Part shown: positions 16,874 to 26,547 of the stretch, piece after piece | How positions within the stretch are numbered: position 1 is the first letter of the stretch | Layout of the letters: each line of letters opens with the position of its first letter | Source: an uncultured Treponema sp. | Lineage (GTDB): Bacteria; Spirochaetota; Spirochaetia; Treponematales; Treponemataceae | DNA length: 64,000 nucleotides | NCBI GenBank assembly: GCA_938039145.1 | Contig: CALHVG010000036.1 | Location: forward strand, 1-64,000 | Direction of reading: 5' to 3' | Made by a program: the position numbers and the translations under genes | Notes under the pieces: generated by a model | What the model saw: only the letters and a program-made list of their open reading frames with translations | Told to the model about the DNA's origin: nothing | Databases searched by the model: none

Positions 16874-16992
16874 TGCGTTAGGCTATGTAGCACCGCCGCA
16901 GGCGTTCCGTAGCGCAAGTGTAGGAATGGAGCGATAGCGGAAGTGCGGAACAGCCGACGGCGTAACCTTGTGTTACGCCGGAACGCCCTTAG
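16874..16992. repeat. Structured intergenic repeat, copy B
   Basis: About 119 bp, beginning GCGTTAGGCTATG and ending GCCGGAACGCCCTTAG. It shares with copy A (6411-6538) the ordered blocks GTTAGGCTATG/CTTAGGCTATG, GGAAT-GAGCGATAGCG, GGAACAGCCGACGGC and GCCGGAA. Its last hairpin uses CGTAAC/GTTACG arms where A uses GGCACG/CGTGCC. Confidence 0.75.
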
Positions 16993-17012
16993 AAAAAAAA
17001 TCATAAAAAAGA

Positions 17013-17041
17013 TTGTCATTATCTTCTTTTTTTACTATCTT
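17013..17041 (+). promoter_or_regulatory. Probable groEL promoter
   Basis: TTGTCA (17013-17018), 17-nt spacer, TATCTT (17036-17041). Leaves a leader of about 54 nt with an AAGAGG ribosome site at 17086-17091. Confidence 0.5.
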
Positions 17042-17101
17042 AAACAATAATCGATACCCGTAGAAATCGGGAACTTATAGTTTGTAAGAGGTATATTGAA
17101 A

Positions 17102-18724
17102 ATGGCTAGACAGTTGTTATTCAACGAAGATGCCAGAAAAAAGTTGCTTTCTGGTGTGGAACAGATTTCAAAGGCTGTGAAGGTTACTCTTGGTCCTTGC
17201 GGACGCATGGTCATGCTGGACAAGAAGTATGGTTCTCCGACTATAACAAAGGACGGCGTTTCCGTTGCAAAGGATATTGAACTTCAGGATCCGTTCGAGA
17301 ACATGGGAGCTCAGTTTGTGCGTGAGGTCGCCTCTAAGACCAACGACGATGCGGGCGACGGAACGACTACGGCTACGGTGCTTGCATATGCGCTTGTCCG
17401 AGAGGGGCTAAAATCCGTGGCTGCTGGCATGACACCAATCGAGGTGAAGCGTGGGATGGAAAAGGCGGTTGCCCTTTCTGTCGCAGAGGTAAAGAAAAAC
17501 TCAAAGCCGGTAAAGGACGCTGCCGACATAAAGAACATCGCTACAATTTCTGCAAACAACGATACCGAGATAGGCGTTTTGATTGCGGATGCCATCGAGA
17601 AAGTTGGAAAGGACGGAGTTATAACTGTGGAGGAATCCAAGAACATGGATACCACGGTTTCTACTGTAGAAGGAATGCAGTTTGACAGGGGATATATCTC
17701 CTCATATTTTGTTTCCGACAGGGAGCGAATGGTGGCAGAATTCTCGGATGCAAACGTTCTTTTGTATGACAAGAAAATTTCTTCGATGAAGGATTTACTT
17801 CCAATTCTTGAAAAGGTTGCCAACGCAGGCGAGTCGCTTGTGATTATCTGCGAGGACGTTGAAGGCGAGGCTCTTACGACCTTGGTGCTTAACACCATCC
17901 GGGGAACAATCAAGGTTTGCGCAGTTAAGGCGCCTGGTTTCGGAGACAGACGAAAGGATATGCTCCAGGACATCGCAATTCTTACAGGTGCGACTGTCGT
18001 TTCCGAAGAGGTTGGATTGAAGCTTGAATCTTGCGACGAATCTGTGCTTGGTCACGCAAAATCCATAAAGATTGACAAGGACAATACCACTGTCGTAGGT
18101 GGCGCAGGTGAAAAGAAGGCGATTTCCGACAGGATTTCTGAAATCAAGGTTCAAATCGAAAAATCTACTTCTTCATACGACAAAGAGCAGCTTCAGAAGC
18201 GACTTGCGAAACTTGCAGGCGGCGTGGCTGTGATAAATGTTGGCGCAACAACCGAAACCGAAATGAAGGAGAAGAAATTCCGTGTGGAAGATACGATTGC
18301 CGCTACTCGCGCCGCCCTTGAGGAAGGCGTTGTGGCTGGAGGCGGTCTTGCGCTCATAGAAGCCGCGAAGGTTCTTGAGAACATTCCCGAGGAGCTTTCC
18401 GAAGACGAAAAGGTCGGTTTCAAGATTGTTCGCCGTGCGCTCGAAGAGCCTATCCGACAGATTGCGGACAACGCAGGTATTGACGGTGCGGTTATCGCGG
18501 AACGTGCCAAGAATGAAAAGAAGGGAATCGGATTCAATGCATACACAAGAGAATGGGTGAACATGATTGATTCCGGAATCATAGACCCTGCCAAGGTTAC
18601 GACTTCCGCTTTGAGGAATGCGGCTTCAATTGCCTGCACCCTTCTTACTACGGAATGTGCGATAACGGATATTCCTGAACCGAAGCCGGCTGCCCCTTCT
18701 CCTGATATGGGAATGGGCTACTAG
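17102..18724 (+). CDS. groL: Chaperonin GroEL (Cpn60)
   Basis: Forms the tetradecameric ATP-driven folding chamber of the cytoplasm with GroES. 540 residues, normal family length. Visible motifs: LGPCGRMVMLDKKYG (usually LGPKGRNV, with Cys-Gly-Arg-Met here), ITKDGVSVAKDIEL, NDDAGDGTTTATVLA (ATP site) and RAALEEGVVAGGG. The C-terminus ends DMGMGY, a shortened form of the usual Gly-Gly-Met tail. Start: ATG 17102, 10 nt after AAGAGG. It has no groES beside it; groES is at 33787-34059 on the other strand, so the two are regulated separately. A rho-independent terminator follows. Confidence 0.98.
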   Translation: MARQLLFNEDARKKLLSGVEQISKAVKVTLGPCGRMVMLDKKYGSPTITKDGVSVAKDIELQDPFENMGAQFVREVASKTNDDAGDGTTTATVLAYALVREGLKSVAAGMTPIEVKRGMEKAVALSVAEVKKNSKPVKDAADIKNIATISANNDTEIGVLIADAIEKVGKDGVITVEESKNMDTTVSTVEGMQFDRGYISSYFVSDRERMVAEFSDANVLLYDKKISSMKDLLPILEKVANAGESLVIICEDVEGEALTTLVLNTIRGTIKVCAVKAPGFGDRRKDMLQDIAILTGATVVSEEVGLKLESCDESVLGHAKSIKIDKDNTTVVGGAGEKKAISDRISEIKVQIEKSTSSYDKEQLQKRLAKLAGGVAVINVGATTETEMKEKKFRVEDTIAATRAALEEGVVAGGGLALIEAAKVLENIPEELSEDEKVGFKIVRRALEEPIRQIADNAGIDGAVIAERAKNEKKGIGFNAYTREWVNMIDSGIIDPAKVTTSALRNAASIACTLLTTECAITDIPEPKPAAPSPDMGMGY

Positions 18725-18762
18725 AAAATCCTTAAAAATCGGGATTATTAAAATCCAAAAAG

Positions 18763-18812
18763 AGGGCTGTCCTTTTGTGAAGTTTTATAGCTTCCGGGGC
18801 AGCCTTTTTTTG
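18763..18812 (+). terminator. groEL terminator
   Basis: GGCTGTCC (18765-18772) pairs with GGGCAGCC (18797-18804, one G-U pair) and is followed by seven T. About 40 nt after the groEL stop codon. Confidence 0.75.
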
Positions 18813-19140
18813 CGGATTGGATTTTCTGCGATTTTTGATTCCGAATAAAAACGGCTTCCTAGAAAGTCGGGAGAGTACGAATGTGAAAAACGTTCTTCGT
18901 AAATCAGAAAACTTTCGAAAATAAAAAATCGCGACATTCAACTGAAGTTGCGTATTTCAAAAATCTGGCTTCGGCTCTTTAATTTATGTTTTCTTTATAA
19001 AAATTGCGTTTTTTCTTGGAAAATCCTTTTTTCGGATTTCAATGCGATGTTTCGTTTTCGTTTGAAATCGTTCAGTCTTATTAAAATCCGGCTAAAACTG
19101 GAGATTGCACCTGTTTTTCAGTCGTATTTTTTTAGTTCTG

Positions 19141-19149
19141 TGCTATATT
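19141..19149 (+). promoter_or_regulatory. Extended -10 box before addB
   Basis: TGCTATATT, identical to the metA -10 region; here the start codon is 42 nt further on. No good -35 is visible. Confidence 0.4.
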
Positions 19150-19191
19150 ATCCTATAAAAATTAGATTTTTTTTTGCAGCGGGGATTCGTG

Positions 19192-21945
19192 ATGGAAAAT
19201 CTTATCGAAAAGGTTCTTCTTGAAAACATAAAAGAGCAAAATGTCGTTTTTGTGTTTCCAACCCAGATTTCCGCTGAACTTTGGGCGGACAGGATTATTT
19301 TTAAAAGCGACGTGTCCTCCGTTGCGATGGAACGTTTTGTGGCTTGGGATGATTTCAAAGGCGACTCCATAAAAAGTTCCCAGCCTGAAAAAAAATCCGT
19401 TCCATCGACAATGAGGCGTTTTTTTGCGGCAAAACTGATTTCAGAGAACGCTGAAAAACCGTTTCTAAAGGACATAATCACAAAGGAGCACGCAAAAGAG
19501 GCTTCCGGTTTTGAAAAATGGATAACCGCTCTTTTACCCGCCCTTTCAATGTGGAAAAAGTTTTTTTTCGCTTCCGGAATGAAGCCGGATGCCGAGGACG
19601 AAGACCTTTCGGAAATCTACAGGCGTTACAGTTCTTTTCTTGATTCGTACGGACTTTTTGATCCTGCATGGGAAACTCCGCCGTTCCGTTCCGACGGGCG
19701 AAAGTTCGTGATATTTTTCCCTGAAATTCTTAGCGACTGGTTCGAGTACGAAAAACTTCTTTCTTCTTCTCCCGACATAAAAATTGTGTCTCTTCCTGAA
19801 AAGTCTGTAGACGACGGTGGAAATGTCTACACGTTTTCGGATTCAAGGGCGGAAATCAAGACTGCGGCGCGTTACATAAGGTCTCTTCACGAAAACGACG
19901 GAATCGGCTGGACGGATATCGCCGTCAGCGTTCCCGACATGGAAAGCTACGGGAGTTACGTTGAGAGGGAGTTTTCGTTGTTCGAGATTCCGTGCGTGAT
20001 GCGTTATGCGAGGGCTTTGGGGGCGACTTCTTCCGGGAATCTTTTTTCGAAAATTTTGGAATGTTATTCTTCGGATTTTTCATACGAAAGCGTAAAAAAT
20101 CTTCTTTTGAACACAGAACTTCCGTGGAAAGACAGGGACGGCATCCTTCAACTTGTGGATTTTGGGCAAAAAAACAGCTGCATATGCGCTTTTGTTTCCG
20201 ACGGTAAAAAAATCGATGTTTGGGAAGAATCTTTTGCCCGCTCGTTCAGGGAGGAACGGGCATTAAGCGTCTACAGAATGTTAAAATCCTCGGTGAAAGG
20301 CATGGTGAAGGCGGAAAGTTTTTCTAAGATTCGGGAAAATTATTTTAGGTTCAGGGAATCTTTTTTTGACATGGAAAAATGCCCTGAAAAATCAAACAGA
20401 ATAATAAGCCGCTGCATTTCGGAGTTGGGTTCTTTAATCGACCTTGAAAGAGATTTTCCGGAATGCAATGTGCCGTCCCCGTATTCGTTTTTTGTAAGTT
20501 TTTTGAACGACAAAAACTATCTTGAGCAGACGGAAAAAAGCGGCGTGCAGGTGCTTCCGTACAGACTTTCGGAGACGGCTCCTTTTAGCGCGCAGATTGT
20601 GCTTGACGCAAGCCAGTCTTCGCTTTCGGTTGTGTATAAAAAACTTTCTTTTTTGCGCGAGGACAAGCGGCTTTTGCTTTTGGGAAAGGAAGATTTGAAT
20701 GTAACTGAAAAATTCATATCGCTTTACAGGATGAACTCACTTGGAAAAGAGGCGTATTTTTCAACCGGAAAGAAGACTTTTTCAGGTTATGCCCAGCCTG
20801 TAAGTTCTCTTAAAGAAATTCCTTTTTTTGAATCGGAAAAGCCTTTCCTTAGGATTGAAAAGGATTTTTACAAGGAAGAAAAAGACTGGTATCGGGACGG
20901 AAAAACTTTTCCTTCAGCTGTAACTTCAGTCTCAAAAATCGGGAATGAAGCCTGGATAAAAAATCATCTTGGCGCAAAAAATAATCGCATTAAAGACGAA
21001 ACTCGCATTGTTTTAAGCGAGGCAATCCAAAAAAGATACAAAAAAAACGAAAAAGTAATGATTTCTTCCACGGAACTGAATAAATTCTTTTCATGCCCAA
21101 GAAACGCCCTTTTGCGGAGTGTTGTAAAAATCAAGGAGCAGGAAAACGAGGCTGAACTTGTAAACAAGTATGATGCCGGAAACATAAACCACAAGGTCAT
21201 GGAACTGTATTTTTCTGCCCTTAAAAAAGACTCTCTTCCCGTTCGTTCCGAAGGGGATTTTCTTTCCGAACGCTACGCAGAAATTCTGAAAAAAAGCGTG
21301 AATTTGGCTTTGGAAGCCGAGGCAAAAAAACTAAACTATCTTGCAGAAAAAGTCGTTCTTTCTTCAAAAGATTCGATTTTTCAAAAAATGGCGGACATCA
21401 TGAGAAAATTCTCAAAGCGTTTTGAAGGCTATTCCGTGGATTCCGTTGAAAAAGATTTTGTTTTTGAGACGGAAAATTTTACGCTGTCCGGAAGAATAGA
21501 CTGTATTCTCCGTGCGCCTGTGAGCCGTGACTATCTTGTCATTGACTACAAGACGAACAAACTTCCCGAAACTGTTTTATGGGAAGAAAAGAGCGACGGA
21601 AATCCTTCTAAAATCCCGGATTTTCAGATGCCCGTATATTTTTATCTTTTGCGGAATCAAAATCCGCCGATTGATGTCCGGAACGGATGTTTTTACAAAC
21701 TTTCCGATGGCAGTTTGAAGGTTGTCGCCGGAGACCTTCCTGTGTTCGAAAATGTTAAAAATCTTGTGGGATTCGACAATTTTTCCCCGACCATGCAGAA
21801 ATTCGAGGAATGTCTAAAAATTTTTTCGGATTCGGTGAACAACGGCGTTTTTTCAGCGGAAGGATTCGGATTTGACTGGAATACCTGCGTAAAATGCAGA
21901 TTCAGGGGAATATGCAGAAAAACGTTCAATGTGGGAAAGGTTTAG
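19192..21945 (+). CDS. addB: AddB/RexB-type subunit of the double-strand-break repair nuclease
   Basis: Partner of AddA in the RecBCD-like helicase-nuclease that resects DNA ends for RecA. 917 residues from the ATG at 19192. The C-terminal RecB-type nuclease is clear: GRIDCIL (metal Asp), VIDYKTNKLPE (Asp/Lys of the D-x-K motif) and QMPVYFYLL. Cysteines that would hold a 4Fe-4S cluster flank it: FFSCPRNALL before and CVKCRFRGIC at the end. The N-terminal helicase-like part has no Walker A lysine motif (VFPTQISAE), as in RexB-type subunits, so it probably does not unwind DNA. Only a weak ribosome site (GGGGA). AddA begins 9 nt after its stop. Confidence 0.88.
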   Translation: MENLIEKVLLENIKEQNVVFVFPTQISAELWADRIIFKSDVSSVAMERFVAWDDFKGDSIKSSQPEKKSVPSTMRRFFAAKLISENAEKPFLKDIITKEHAKEASGFEKWITALLPALSMWKKFFFASGMKPDAEDEDLSEIYRRYSSFLDSYGLFDPAWETPPFRSDGRKFVIFFPEILSDWFEYEKLLSSSPDIKIVSLPEKSVDDGGNVYTFSDSRAEIKTAARYIRSLHENDGIGWTDIAVSVPDMESYGSYVEREFSLFEIPCVMRYARALGATSSGNLFSKILECYSSDFSYESVKNLLLNTELPWKDRDGILQLVDFGQKNSCICAFVSDGKKIDVWEESFARSFREERALSVYRMLKSSVKGMVKAESFSKIRENYFRFRESFFDMEKCPEKSNRIISRCISELGSLIDLERDFPECNVPSPYSFFVSFLNDKNYLEQTEKSGVQVLPYRLSETAPFSAQIVLDASQSSLSVVYKKLSFLREDKRLLLLGKEDLNVTEKFISLYRMNSLGKEAYFSTGKKTFSGYAQPVSSLKEIPFFESEKPFLRIEKDFYKEEKDWYRDGKTFPSAVTSVSKIGNEAWIKNHLGAKNNRIKDETRIVLSEAIQKRYKKNEKVMISSTELNKFFSCPRNALLRSVVKIKEQENEAELVNKYDAGNINHKVMELYFSALKKDSLPVRSEGDFLSERYAEILKKSVNLALEAEAKKLNYLAEKVVLSSKDSIFQKMADIMRKFSKRFEGYSVDSVEKDFVFETENFTLSGRIDCILRAPVSRDYLVIDYKTNKLPETVLWEEKSDGNPSKIPDFQMPVYFYLLRNQNPPIDVRNGCFYKLSDGSLKVVAGDLPVFENVKNLVGFDNFSPTMQKFEECLKIFSDSVNNGVFSAEGFGFDWNTCVKCRFRGICRKTFNVGKV

Positions 21946-21954
21946 GAAAACGGC

Positions 21955-24900
21955 ATGAAAAAATACACAAAACGAGAATTTGATTTTGGGCAATTGTCCG
22001 CCATCAATGCGATGAAAAATTCCGTGGTGAGCGCAGGCGCAGGTTCGGGAAAAACCACCGTCCTTGCAGAAAGGTTTACAAAACTTGTAAAAGAAAACGG
22101 TTTTTGCGTGGACGAAATTTTGACTCTTACTTTTACAAAAAAAGCGACTGTCGAAATGTCCGAAAGAATATACGGAACTTTGAAAAACGAAGCGCCCGAA
22201 GCGGCTTTGGATTTTTACAAGGCGAACATAAAAACGCTGGACGCATATTGCGCCTCAATCGCAAAAATGGGTGCGCACTATTACGGGCTTTCCCCGGATT
22301 TTGTTCAGGATTCCGAAGCGATTTTATCCCATGTGCGGGAAATTGTTCTTCCTTTTCTTTTGAGTCGCATCGATGAGCCTGTGATTCGGATTCTTATCGG
22401 AACAAAAGATTTTGTTTCAACTGCGGAAAACCTTTTTGTAAAACCGCTCCTTGAAAATTCTTCCGTATGCAGACCCATAGATTTCAAAAAAGGCGTTGAA
22501 CTTCAGAAAAAAGAGATTTGCAATGTATGGAACGAACGAACTTCTTCTCTAAAGGATGCCGTTGCGTCTCTTCGGGCGGCGTATAACGATTTTAGCGGAA
22601 ACAGAGAAAGTTCCTACATAAAAAAATTGAATGAACTTTTTCGAAAAGAATTTCCGGAACTTTTCTGTTTGACCGAAAGAACGATTGAATTTTCGGACTG
22701 TTCATCCTGCGACGCTTGGATAAAAAACGCAACTCCGTTCCTGAATGTTTCGCTTCCGGGGAATCTTAAAAACAGCGAGCTTATAAAAGAAGCCGTGCTT
22801 GAAATAAGAAATTTCAAGGGAAAATTTTCTGAGATTTCATCATACATAAAAACTTATAAAATCCTTTTAGCCACCGTTCCTTATTATGAAGATTTTCAAA
22901 ATCGGATTAACAGTTACAAACGTTCTTCCGGAAATCTTACGTTCAAGGATATTGCGGAACTTGCCTATTGCATATTGAGCGACTATCCTGAAATCCGTCA
23001 GGTGGAAAAAGAAAAATACAAGGCGATAATGATTGACGAATTTCAGGACAACAACAGTCTTCAGCGGGACATACTTTTCATGCTTGCAGAAAAATTGGAA
23101 CGAAAAGAAAAGGGCGTTCCTTCGGTTGAAGAACTTTCTCCATGCAAACTTTTTTTTGTAGGCGATGAAAAACAGAGCATCTATCTTTTTAGGGGTGCTG
23201 ACGTGTCCGTGTTCAGGTCGCTTTCCGATGATTTTAAGGACGGAAAACTCAGCATGGACACGAACTACAGGTCGTGCCAAGCTCTTATAGCCTGTTTCAA
23301 TACAATTTTTGGCGGCTTTCCCTATCCGCCGAATGATGAGACGAATTTGCTTGATGAGACGGATTTGCTTGAAAAAAGTCCTTCCGTTTTTTATACCGAG
23401 CGGAAAAACTCTTCGCCTTCTTCTAAAAACGGCGATGTTCCCGACTACGAGGCTGTGTATCATGAAGTCTCTCTTTCAAAAAAGGCAGAAAAAGAAATCC
23501 GCGACGCAAAAACGCCCATGGATTTTTACGCCCCGCACCTTCATTTTGCGCTTTTTGACGCAGACAAAAAATTGGACGATTCCGTTTTGCTTGTCGGGGA
23601 AGAGGCGGAAGCCGAATGGGTTTGCAGAAAGATTAACGAAATCGTTACGGATGGCGTTCTTGGGAAAAATTATTCTTACAGCGACATCGCCGTTCTTTTC
23701 AGAAACTACGCCACTCAAAATATTTTTGAAAGGGCGATGCTGAATCACGGAATTCCGTACAACACCGAGATTGTAAAAGGCTTTTTTTCGGACGGGCCTG
23801 TGAACGATATTTTTGCCTATCTTCGTATCTGCGTTTACCCGAACGATACAATGAGTTATGCGCAGGTTCTTTGCTCTCCGTTTGTGAATCTTTCCTTTGA
23901 CGAAGCCGCCGGCGTTCTCCTTTCCGAAGAAGAACCGTTTTCTCTTGAGGATTTTTCGATTCTTTCAGATGAGGCAAAAAAACGCTTTCTTCACGCAAAA
24001 GATTTTTTTCTGGACATTAAAGATTCGCTGAAGACACTTGAGATTTCCGAAATCGTTACGAAGCTTTGGTACGAGGGCGGATACCGTTTTGAGGTCATGT
24101 GGAACGAAAGCCTTGAAATGTATGCAAAAATGTACGACATGATTTTTGACCTTGCAAAAAAGGCGGAGGAACGTAACGAAGGGCTTTCTGCATTTGTGGA
24201 CGGCGTAAAATTTTATAAGAAGGACGATTCAAAACTCGAAGGAATGGATATTCCGATGGAAAAAGTCAGCGGCGTGAACGTTCTTTCTATTCATAAAAGC
24301 AAGGGACTTGAATATCCGGTTGTTTTTGTTTGCAGCACACATAAATCTTCCGCCGATGAAAGAAACTCCGATTCCGTATATTTCGACAAAAATTTCGGAA
24401 TTTCGATAAATTCGGAATCCGGCACGAAAAACAAATCTTCGGAAAATTATTTTTTCGCAAAAATGAAATCTGAACAAAATCTAAAAGAAACGGCGGAACT
24501 TCGAAGACTTGTCTACGTTGCGATGACCAGGGCGAGCGACCATCTTTTTATCACGAACGGGAAATATTCAATGTCTTCCGATGCGGAAAAAAAATACAGT
24601 CCGGCGGAAGAAAATGCGGCGGACAGCGTTTTTCACATTCTTGAGCCTTTTTTCAATTTTTACAACGATGATTTGTACGATGAAACAAAGCCGTTTGACG
24701 TGGAAAAAATTCCCGCTTTTCAAAGAATTTCCGACAAATCCGACGGAAAGCGAAAAAATCTGTTTTCCGAGAAAGAAAAACTTTTTTCCGTTCTTGCCGA
24801 CGAAAAGCCATACGAAAAAGCGGCTTCCGTAAAAATGGAAAGGCCGGATTCAATTTATGAAAATCCAAGTAAAATCTTTCAGGAAGAAAATGTTTTTTCC

Positions 24901-25470
24901 GCCTCTGCCGATTCTTCCGCTCCGTATCAGGAAATAAACGCCATCGTCGAAAAATCGGATTCCGGCTTCGGCTACAATAATTTCGGGACAATCGCACATT
25001 CCTATATGGAAGCGTCGGTGAACGAAAAAAGTCCCGTCTATCCGAATCGGGAAATCATCGGACTCAAGGATTACGAGAAAGACAAAGCGGAAATCGAAAG
25101 AATCTGCCTTGAAATGAAAGAAAATTTTTCGAATTCGGAATTGGGAAAAAAAGCCATAGAGGCGAAACGGAACGGTTTTTGCAAAACCGAATACTCTTTT
25201 AAAAGCAGGAATGGCTCTAAAATCGTAAAAGGCGTAATCGACCTTTTGTTCAAGGACAAAGACGGCTCTTACGTAATCGTGGATTTCAAGACGAACCAGA
25301 CTAAAAATCCCGAAATTTATTACGTCCAACTGTCATATTACAGAAAAGCTGTAGCATCCATGTTCGGCGTAAAAGATTTTACAAAAATAAAATGTTTCCT
25401 GTATTATCTTAGATTTTCTGAAGCGGTGGACATTTCCGAACACTGCGATATTATGCCGGAGGTTTTGTAA
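21955..25470 (+). CDS. addA: AddA helicase-nuclease subunit
   Basis: ATP-driven 3'-5' helicase and nuclease of the AddAB double-strand-break repair complex. 1171 residues. UvrD-family motifs in order: Walker A SAGAGSGKTT (about 26-35), LTFTKKA, DEFQD, GDEKQSIYLFRGAD, TNYRS, VLSIHKSKGLEYPVV and VYVAMTRASDHL. The C-terminal RecB nuclease has GVIDLLF and VIVDFKTNQ, then QLSYYRKAV. It is followed 1 nt later by an rluA-family gene, forming an addB-addA-rluA transcript. A Chi-type recognition sequence for this organism cannot be deduced from the protein. Confidence 0.95.
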   Translation: MKKYTKREFDFGQLSAINAMKNSVVSAGAGSGKTTVLAERFTKLVKENGFCVDEILTLTFTKKATVEMSERIYGTLKNEAPEAALDFYKANIKTLDAYCASIAKMGAHYYGLSPDFVQDSEAILSHVREIVLPFLLSRIDEPVIRILIGTKDFVSTAENLFVKPLLENSSVCRPIDFKKGVELQKKEICNVWNERTSSLKDAVASLRAAYNDFSGNRESSYIKKLNELFRKEFPELFCLTERTIEFSDCSSCDAWIKNATPFLNVSLPGNLKNSELIKEAVLEIRNFKGKFSEISSYIKTYKILLATVPYYEDFQNRINSYKRSSGNLTFKDIAELAYCILSDYPEIRQVEKEKYKAIMIDEFQDNNSLQRDILFMLAEKLERKEKGVPSVEELSPCKLFFVGDEKQSIYLFRGADVSVFRSLSDDFKDGKLSMDTNYRSCQALIACFNTIFGGFPYPPNDETNLLDETDLLEKSPSVFYTERKNSSPSSKNGDVPDYEAVYHEVSLSKKAEKEIRDAKTPMDFYAPHLHFALFDADKKLDDSVLLVGEEAEAEWVCRKINEIVTDGVLGKNYSYSDIAVLFRNYATQNIFERAMLNHGIPYNTEIVKGFFSDGPVNDIFAYLRICVYPNDTMSYAQVLCSPFVNLSFDEAAGVLLSEEEPFSLEDFSILSDEAKKRFLHAKDFFLDIKDSLKTLEISEIVTKLWYEGGYRFEVMWNESLEMYAKMYDMIFDLAKKAEERNEGLSAFVDGVKFYKKDDSKLEGMDIPMEKVSGVNVLSIHKSKGLEYPVVFVCSTHKSSADERNSDSVYFDKNFGISINSESGTKNKSSENYFFAKMKSEQNLKETAELRRLVYVAMTRASDHLFITNGKYSMSSDAEKKYSPAEENAADSVFHILEPFFNFYNDDLYDETKPFDVEKIPAFQRISDKSDGKRKNLFSEKEKLFSVLADEKPYEKAASVKMERPDSIYENPSKIFQEENVFSASADSSAPYQEINAIVEKSDSGFGYNNFGTIAHSYMEASVNEKSPVYPNREIIGLKDYEKDKAEIERICLEMKENFSNSELGKKAIEAKRNGFCKTEYSFKSRNGSKIVKGVIDLLFKDKDGSYVIVDFKTNQTKNPEIYYVQLSYYRKAVASMFGVKDFTKIKCFLYYLRFSEAVDISEHCDIMPEVL

Positions 25471-25471
25471 A

Positions 25472-26461
25472 ATGAAAAAAAGCACGGAACTGAAGATTAG
25501 GCGAAAACCCGATTTCGGAAAAGAAAAGATTTCCATTCTGCATGAAGATTCTGCCATCGCCGTGATTTTTAAGCCCGAAGGAATGCTTTCAGTTCCGTAT
25601 CCCGGAAGCCGTTCACGGACTGCCGTAGATGCGCTGGAAGACCTTTTAAGGAAGAACGGAACGTATTCCAAAAATCACAGACCGTTCGTTGTCCATCGGC
25701 TTGACCGGGACACTTCGGGAGTAATGATGTTTGCGATGACCGAGCAGGTTCAGAAAAGAATCATGGATAATTGGCAACAAATTGTTACTTCAAGGCTGTA
25801 CCATGCCGTCGCAGAAAATCCTTTGGATTCTTCGATGGTTCTTCCGGATTTTGGGACTATAGACGACAGTCTTGCGTACAACAGCCACAATATCGGATTC
25901 GTTCCAAAAATCGATGACAGCCCAAAAATCAGTGCGAACACAAGAAAACGAATTTCAACAAGCGGAAACGGTACGGAAAAATCCGTGTACGAAAGAAATC
26001 TTTCAGTAGAAAACGGAAAACCCAAGTTCAAGACAATAAGCGCCCGCACGAACTACAAAATTCTTTTAAGAGGAAAAAGTTTTACTCTTTTTGAGCTTTC
26101 GCTCGACACGGGGAGGAAAAACCAGATACGCGCCCATCTTTCGTCAAAAGGCTATCCGCTTGCCGGAGACGAAAATTACCGCGCGAAAACAGATCCGTTC
26201 GGAAGGCTTTTGCTCCATGCTCGGACGCTTGAATTTTCCCATCCTGTTTCCGGAAAGCAGATGAAATTCGAGATTCCGGAAAGCGAAGACTGGCTGTCGC
26301 TTGCTAAAAACGGAAGAAAAGATTCGTTTCCAGCTCCGTGGCTAATCCGCGAGGCGTCGAGTATAAAAAAAGAGCGTGATTCTCATAAAAACGCCTGCAA
26401 TTTTGAACGGAAAACAAAAAATCTTGATTTTATAGCAAAAGGAATGTTAAGAAAAAAGTGA
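25472..26461 (+). CDS. RluA-family pseudouridine synthase
   Basis: Converts uridine to pseudouridine in rRNA or tRNA. 329 residues. Catalytic Asp lies in HRLDRDTSG (about 73-81), preceded by the typical ILHEDSAIAVIFKPEGM start; RKNQIRAHLSS and LLLHARTLEF are the later family motifs. There is no N-terminal S4 domain. The segment between about 120 and 195 is longer than in RluA and rich in Ser/Thr/Lys. The C-terminal tail is basic. The target base cannot be assigned. Starts 1 nt after addA. Confidence 0.88.
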   Translation: MKKSTELKIRRKPDFGKEKISILHEDSAIAVIFKPEGMLSVPYPGSRSRTAVDALEDLLRKNGTYSKNHRPFVVHRLDRDTSGVMMFAMTEQVQKRIMDNWQQIVTSRLYHAVAENPLDSSMVLPDFGTIDDSLAYNSHNIGFVPKIDDSPKISANTRKRISTSGNGTEKSVYERNLSVENGKPKFKTISARTNYKILLRGKSFTLFELSLDTGRKNQIRAHLSSKGYPLAGDENYRAKTDPFGRLLLHARTLEFSHPVSGKQMKFEIPESEDWLSLAKNGRKDSFPAPWLIREASSIKKERDSHKNACNFERKTKNLDFIAKGMLRKK

Positions 26462-26534
26462 CGCAGATTTTGGGCTATCCTGCAATGAAAAACAAAACTT
26501 GCAGCTCTCGCTTTTCTACAGTCCGAAAATTGAG

Positions 26535-26540
26535 TATAGT
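26535..26540 (+). promoter_or_regulatory. -10 box directly before the Tp0751-like gene
   Basis: TATAGT ends 7 nt before the ATG at 26548. No ribosome site is present, so the transcript is probably leaderless. The -35 region is weak. Confidence 0.45.
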
Positions 26541-26547
26541 CTAAGCC

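Larger units (their letters stand above)
16748..17101. other. 354-bp gap before groEL
   Basis: Contains repeat B (16874-16992) and the groEL promoter (17013-17041). No CIRCE operator (TTAGCACTC inverted repeat) is seen. 16748-16873 holds nothing recognisable. Confidence 0.6.
18725..19191. other. 467-bp gap between groEL and addB
   Basis: Holds the groEL terminator (18763-18812) and the addB -10 region (19141-19149). Between them the DNA is AT-rich with no supported gene, tRNA or repeat; only short palindromes such as CAACTGAAGTTG near 18938. Confidence 0.5.

Noticed and set aside
17035..17101. Possible CIRCE/HrcA operator before groEL
   Set aside because: No TTAGCACTC-N9-GAGTGCTAA or near match.
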